Part shown: positions 7,012 through 9,909 of the stretch, in pieces | Position numbering within the stretch: position 1 is the stretch's first letter | Layout of the letters: the number at the start of each line of letters is the position of its first letter | Source of the DNA: an uncultured Sediminicola sp. | Lineage (GTDB): Bacteria; Bacteroidota; Bacteroidia; Flavobacteriales; Flavobacteriaceae | Assembly: GCA_938039345.1 (NCBI GenBank) | Contig: CALHVB010000159.1 | Span: 1 to 9,909, forward strand | Direction of reading: 5' to 3' | Length of the DNA stretch: 9,909 nt | Program-made: the position numbers and the translations under genes | Notes under the pieces: model-generated | The model's input: the letters and a program-made list of their open reading frames with translations, nothing else | Databases searched by the model: none | What the model was told of the DNA's origin: nothing

Positions 7012-7050
7012 AATAAGCCATTAAAATAAATTTTAATGGCTTATTTTTTT
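7012..7050 (+). terminator. Intrinsic terminator between convergent genes
   Basis: A perfect 15-bp stem pairs 7012-7026 (AATAAGCCATTAAAA) with 7031-7045. It has a 4-base TAAA loop and is followed by a T-run to 7050. It begins 19 bases after the agarase stop, and its T-run touches the stop codon of the convergent TPR gene. On the minus strand the downstream sequence is only moderately T-rich, so it probably serves the agarase mainly and the TPR gene secondarily. Confidence 0.9.
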
Positions 7051-7771
7051 AGACTGTAGCTAATAACTCTTTTGATTTTTTTATAATTAATCTGTTTTGC
7101 CTAAAACTAGATTTTGTCATTGTTTCAGATTCCAAAATAATTTCATCTAACACTTCTTTTGCTTTCTCCTTTTCTGCATTTCTAATAAAGAACTTAGCTA
7201 ATTCTAATCTTTCCTGATAATTTTTATAAGGCGCATCAAATGCAATTAAATACTTTTTAGCCCTAGCAACACTTCCTTCTTTTTCTAAAGCTAAAGCATA
7301 TAAAAATGCTGCTCTAGATTTATTAAACTTCGTATTATCTACAATCTTTTCTGCTGTTTCTATAGCCTTATTAAACTGCGAGGAAAAATAATAAGCCTCT
7401 TCTAATTTAGAAATTACATAAAAATCGTTTTCAAAAACATCTTTTAATGAAGCTTCATAATTTACTATAGCTTTATCATAAATATTTGCTTCTAAGTAGG
7501 CATCTGCTAAAGCAACCTGATTCTCAAAACTATTAGAAAACTTAAATTTCTTTTCTAAATCAGTGATCTTTTTAGTAGGATTAATTACTGATGTTATACC
7601 CTCTTGCACTTTATCTAAGTCTCTTTTTTGAAAAACATTGGCAAAAAGATAAATTACAGAACCTATAACAGGCACAAAAAAGATAACAAACATCCAATAA
7701 TATTCGTTTCTATTGGCATAACAATGGTAAATACAGTAGCCTTGTAAAGCAATTATAAAATAGTAATACAT
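7049..7771 (-). CDS. Membrane-anchored tetratricopeptide-repeat protein
   Basis: The specific function is not recognised. The 240-residue protein opens with a hydrophobic segment (about 1-18), a short polar turn containing YANRNEYYW (18-26), and a second hydrophobic segment with VPVIGSVIYLF (33-43). The pattern of two helices with a Pro-x-x-Gly near the second resembles the PLDc_N-type membrane anchor found at the front of phospholipase D-like and some TPR proteins. The rest is helical and charged. Probable TPR units lie near 84-110 (ALADAYLEANIYDKAIVNYEASL), 117-147, 153-179 and 187-214, with the usual Ala/Gly/Tyr spacing. It is likely an inner-membrane protein with a soluble helical scaffold for protein contacts. 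It is followed by the hairpin shared with the agarase gene and preceded, on the same strand, by the broken gene at 7847-8439 after 75 bases. Confidence 0.8.
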   Translation of the reverse strand: MYYYFIIALQGYCIYHCYANRNEYYWMFVIFFVPVIGSVIYLFANVFQKRDLDKVQEGITSVINPTKKITDLEKKFKFSNSFENQVALADAYLEANIYDKAIVNYEASLKDVFENDFYVISKLEEAYYFSSQFNKAIETAEKIVDNTKFNKSRAAFLYALALEKEGSVARAKKYLIAFDAPYKNYQERLELAKFFIRNAEKEKAKEVLDEIILESETMTKSSFRQNRLIIKKSKELLATV

Positions 7772-7846
7772 GCCTCTAAAATAAGAATTTATAATAATTA
7801 CACATTATTCTAAATAGATTCATCACTAAAGATTATATAAATGAAA

Positions 7847-8439
7847 CTATTCTATACAATTATTATATAATTTAACTAATTCAATAATATCCATATTCTT
7901 TAATTCTTTAATCTTATAATTATTAATTAAACTAGGGCACTCACTAAGGTAATCTCTAACACAACCTTTGAAAGATTTAGTGTGACTATATCTTGGTTTT
8001 AAAGGAAAAGCTTTGTTTTTTTCTTTCTTCCAAATCCAAAACTCATTAGATGTATATCCTGGAGTTATAAATCCCCCATTAGCACCTGCTGCTCTTACCA
8101 TATTAAAAGCCACTAACGGCACTTTATCATCATAAATAATAAAAAAAAATGCTTTTTCACATGGTTTATCAACATTTAAAGAATATATAACTTCAGAATT
8201 AGAAAATATTATACTATCAACCTCCCTTGCTTTGTATGTCTCCTTCTTTCCTCCTTTATTTTTTTCCAATAGTAAACCCTAGGCTTCTTTCTTTGAATAC
8301 CCGCGTATACAGTAGATAAACGACAATATCCCTTTAAAACTTTTCCATTACTTAAAAAAATGGAACCGTCTTTGCGTCCATTGTTCTGACCATAGATAGA
8401 AAAATTAATAATAAAAAATAATAGAGTAAGATATTTCAT
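7847..8439 (-). pseudogene. Small secreted protein gene split by a one-base frameshift
   Basis: Two overlapping minus-strand frames make sense only as one protein. The first starts at ATG 8439 and encodes a signal peptide (MKYLTLLFFIINFSIYG, cut probably before QNNG). It continues with KDGSIFLSNGKVLKGYC up to VYYWKK, then runs out of frame to a stop at 8209. The second frame, reading NKGGKKETYKAREVDSIIFS onward to the stop at 7847, continues the same kind of protein. The switch lies at a run of seven A on the coding strand (8259-8265). One extra A would give a continuous product of about 197 residues (60 + 137). The layout (signal peptide, SNGKVLKGY, then a KAREVDSIIF-like strand) resembles a widespread Bacteroidota family of uncharacterised exported proteins; this is recall, not a search. 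Decay, assembly error in the homopolymer, or slippage-based expression are all possible. Confidence 0.75.
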
Positions 8440-8554
8440 ATAAATTAAGATAATATTGGTAACATGTATAGATATTAAAAATAACAAAGCCTAAAAATAC
8501 AATTAGTTTAAAAATATACTCCATTAAAACTAACTAATATAAATAACTTACATA

Positions 8555-8590
8555 CTAAAAAGCCCTTAACAATTACTTGTTAAGGGCTTG
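8555..8590 (-). terminator. Intrinsic terminator of ppc
   Basis: A perfect 13-bp stem pairs 8560-8572 (AAGCCCTTAACAA) with 8577-8589, with a 4-base loop. Read on the minus strand it is followed by TTTTTAG. It starts 21 bases after the ppc stop codon, so it isolates ppc from the downstream broken gene. Confidence 0.9.
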
Positions 8591-8610
8591 CTAAAAAATA
8601 TTATTTAATA

Positions 8611-9909
8611 CTATGCCGAATTACGACTCGCATTAATATTACCGTATAAAGAACGAGTAACTATTTTCTCGTACAATTCTTTAAAAGAAGCATCAGCTCC
8701 TATTTTTTGTAGTGCATATTGCTGTATTACTAGTAATGGCAATACAATATTTTCTCTAATTTTTATAGACTCACGAGAAAGCACTTCTTTCTCCATTAAT
8801 ATTTCTGAATCTGAAATAAGCAATAACATTTCTTTAGACAACTCGTACTCTGCTTGTAAAATTTTCCAGAAATCGCCATACTCCTTATCTTCTTTCATAT
8901 AGCTGGTAAGCTCAAAGTAACATTTAGAAAGCGACATCATACTATTAGACATTAAAGCTCTAAAGAAAGGTACTTCTTTATACAATGCTTTTACTTGTTC
9001 TATTCTACCTTGGTCTTTCATAGCTTTAATAGCTGTTCCTAAACCAAAATATCCTGGTACATTTTGCTTTAACTGGCTCCAAGACCCTACAAATGAGATA
9101 GCACGTAAATCTGATAATTCTAATTTTGCTTTATTTCCTCTTTTTCCCGGTCTACTTCCTATGTTTGCTTTACCATAATATTTAAGCGTACTCATATTTT
9201 CTAAGTACGGCATAAATTTATCGTGATGTTTTAAAGCATCATACTTTGCAAAACTAAGCTCAGATAATTCTTCAATTAAATTTCTGGCATCATTAGTAAT
9301 TACATTATCATCTCCAAATAAATTATTAGACAAACCTGCAGTTATTAATTGCTCGCAGTTATATACAAACTGCTCTTTAGTACCATAAGTACTTGTAATG
9401 GTTTGCCCTTGGATTGTTAATTGTATTTCGTTATTTGCTATACCTTGTGTTTGCGCAGCATAGAAACGGTGTGTTTTTCCTCCTCCACGTGCTGGTGGTC
9501 CTCCACGGCCATCAAAAAATATGGCTTTAATATTATTTTTAGCACAAACACCAGATAAACTTTCTTTGGTTTTTAAAATAGACCAGTTTGCTTTTAAATA
9601 GCCTCCATCTTTAGTCCCATCAGAAAAACCAAGCATAATCGTATGCACATTATCTCTTTGGTTTATATGCGCCATGTATTCTGGAGTATTAAATAACTTC
9701 TGCATGGTATCTTCTGCACCATCCATACCATCCATGGTTTCGAACAACGGAACAATATCAAAAGTAATAGCATTAGCATCCCAACCTGTCCATCTAAATA
9801 ATCCGTAAACAAATAATACAGAAAATATATCTTCAGAATTACTTATAATATATCTATTACAGCCTTCTTCTCCATTCTTTTCCTGAATAGCTTGTAACTG
9901 ACTAACATT
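8611..9909 (-). CDS. ppc: Phosphoenolpyruvate carboxylase, C-terminal half (partial)
   Basis: PEP carboxylase adds bicarbonate to PEP to form oxaloacetate, refilling the TCA cycle. The frame is open to the right edge, giving 432 residues of an enzyme that usually has 850 or more. A TTG at 9747 is the internal Leu of DIVPLFET, not a start. Visible motifs (fragment numbering) are LFET, GFSDGTKDGGYLKANW (94-109) with the active-site Lys, the PEP loop FDGRGGPPARGGGKTH (132-147), IQGQTITSTYG, and NIGSRPGKR followed by LRAISFVGSWSQ. Residues matching the E. coli aspartate-inhibitor site appear kept: the second Arg of the PEP loop, the Lys in MSLSK, the Arg in KIREN and the Asn in the terminal RNSA. 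Feedback inhibition by aspartate is therefore plausible. The usual loop FHGRGG reads FDGRGG, and the last residue is Ala where E. coli has Gly. Confidence 0.95.
   Translation of the reverse strand, partial: NVSQLQAIQEKNGEEGCNRYIISNSEDIFSVLFVYGLFRWTGWDANAITFDIVPLFETMDGMDGAEDTMQKLFNTPEYMAHINQRDNVHTIMLGFSDGTKDGGYLKANWSILKTKESLSGVCAKNNIKAIFFDGRGGPPARGGGKTHRFYAAQTQGIANNEIQLTIQGQTITSTYGTKEQFVYNCEQLITAGLSNNLFGDDNVITNDARNLIEELSELSFAKYDALKHHDKFMPYLENMSTLKYYGKANIGSRPGKRGNKAKLELSDLRAISFVGSWSQLKQNVPGYFGLGTAIKAMKDQGRIEQVKALYKEVPFFRALMSNSMMSLSKCYFELTSYMKEDKEYGDFWKILQAEYELSKEMLLLISDSEILMEKEVLSRESIKIRENIVLPLLVIQQYALQKIGADASFKELYEKIVTRSLYGNINASRNSA

Noticed and set aside
7847..8269. The downstream half of the broken gene as an independent 140-codon gene starting at TTG
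   Set aside because: The TTG lies in the homopolymer junction, has no ribosome-binding site, and the protein would lack the signal peptide that the upstream frame supplies. A frameshifted single gene explains both frames better.
8611..9747. A complete 378-residue gene starting at TTG 9747
   Set aside because: The frame stays open to the window edge and the upstream codons read GLFRWTGW...ITFDIVPLFET, conserved PEP carboxylase sequence, so the gene is truncated by the window and not short.

Overview
The window is AT-rich (about one third G+C by eye). Gene starts mostly lack a clear Shine-Dalgarno sequence, and the gene content fits a marine member of the Flavobacteriaceae (Bacteroidota). The clearest taxonomic hint is the gene at 5886-6992. 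It encodes a lipoprotein GH16 beta-agarase that closely resembles, from memory, AgaB of Zobellia. That points to a degrader of red-algal polysaccharide.

Positions 1-5513 (+ strand) hold the tryptophan operon in the order trpE(3' end)-trpG-trpD-trpC-trpF-trpB-trpA. All seven functions are separate, unfused genes. Together they convert chorismate to anthranilate (TrpE/TrpG), add the phosphoribosyl group (TrpD), isomerise (TrpF), close the indole ring (TrpC) and finish tryptophan through indole (TrpA/TrpB). Gaps are 2-51 bases, except the 96-base trpB-trpA gap, which contains a long imperfect inverted repeat. A strong hairpin at 5533-5590 ends the operon. The trp promoter and any leader lie upstream of the window.

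Positions 5514-5885 are a non-coding, very AT-rich stretch between the trp terminator and the agarase gene. It holds two perfect inverted repeats and presumably the agarase promoter. The agarase gene ends at a 15-bp hairpin terminator (7012-7050), shared with a convergent gene.

Positions 7049-9909 are all on the minus strand. In transcription order they carry the C-terminal half of a phosphoenolpyruvate carboxylase gene (ppc, running off the right edge) with its own terminator; then a small secreted-protein gene broken by a one-base frameshift in a run of seven A; then a membrane-anchored TPR protein.

This is mostly ordinary core metabolism plus one algal-polysaccharide enzyme. I see no defence system, mobile element, CRISPR array, tRNA or rRNA. 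The points most worth a second look are the frameshifted gene, the repeat inside the trp operon, and the clade-specific active-site and C-terminal differences in the PEP carboxylase.
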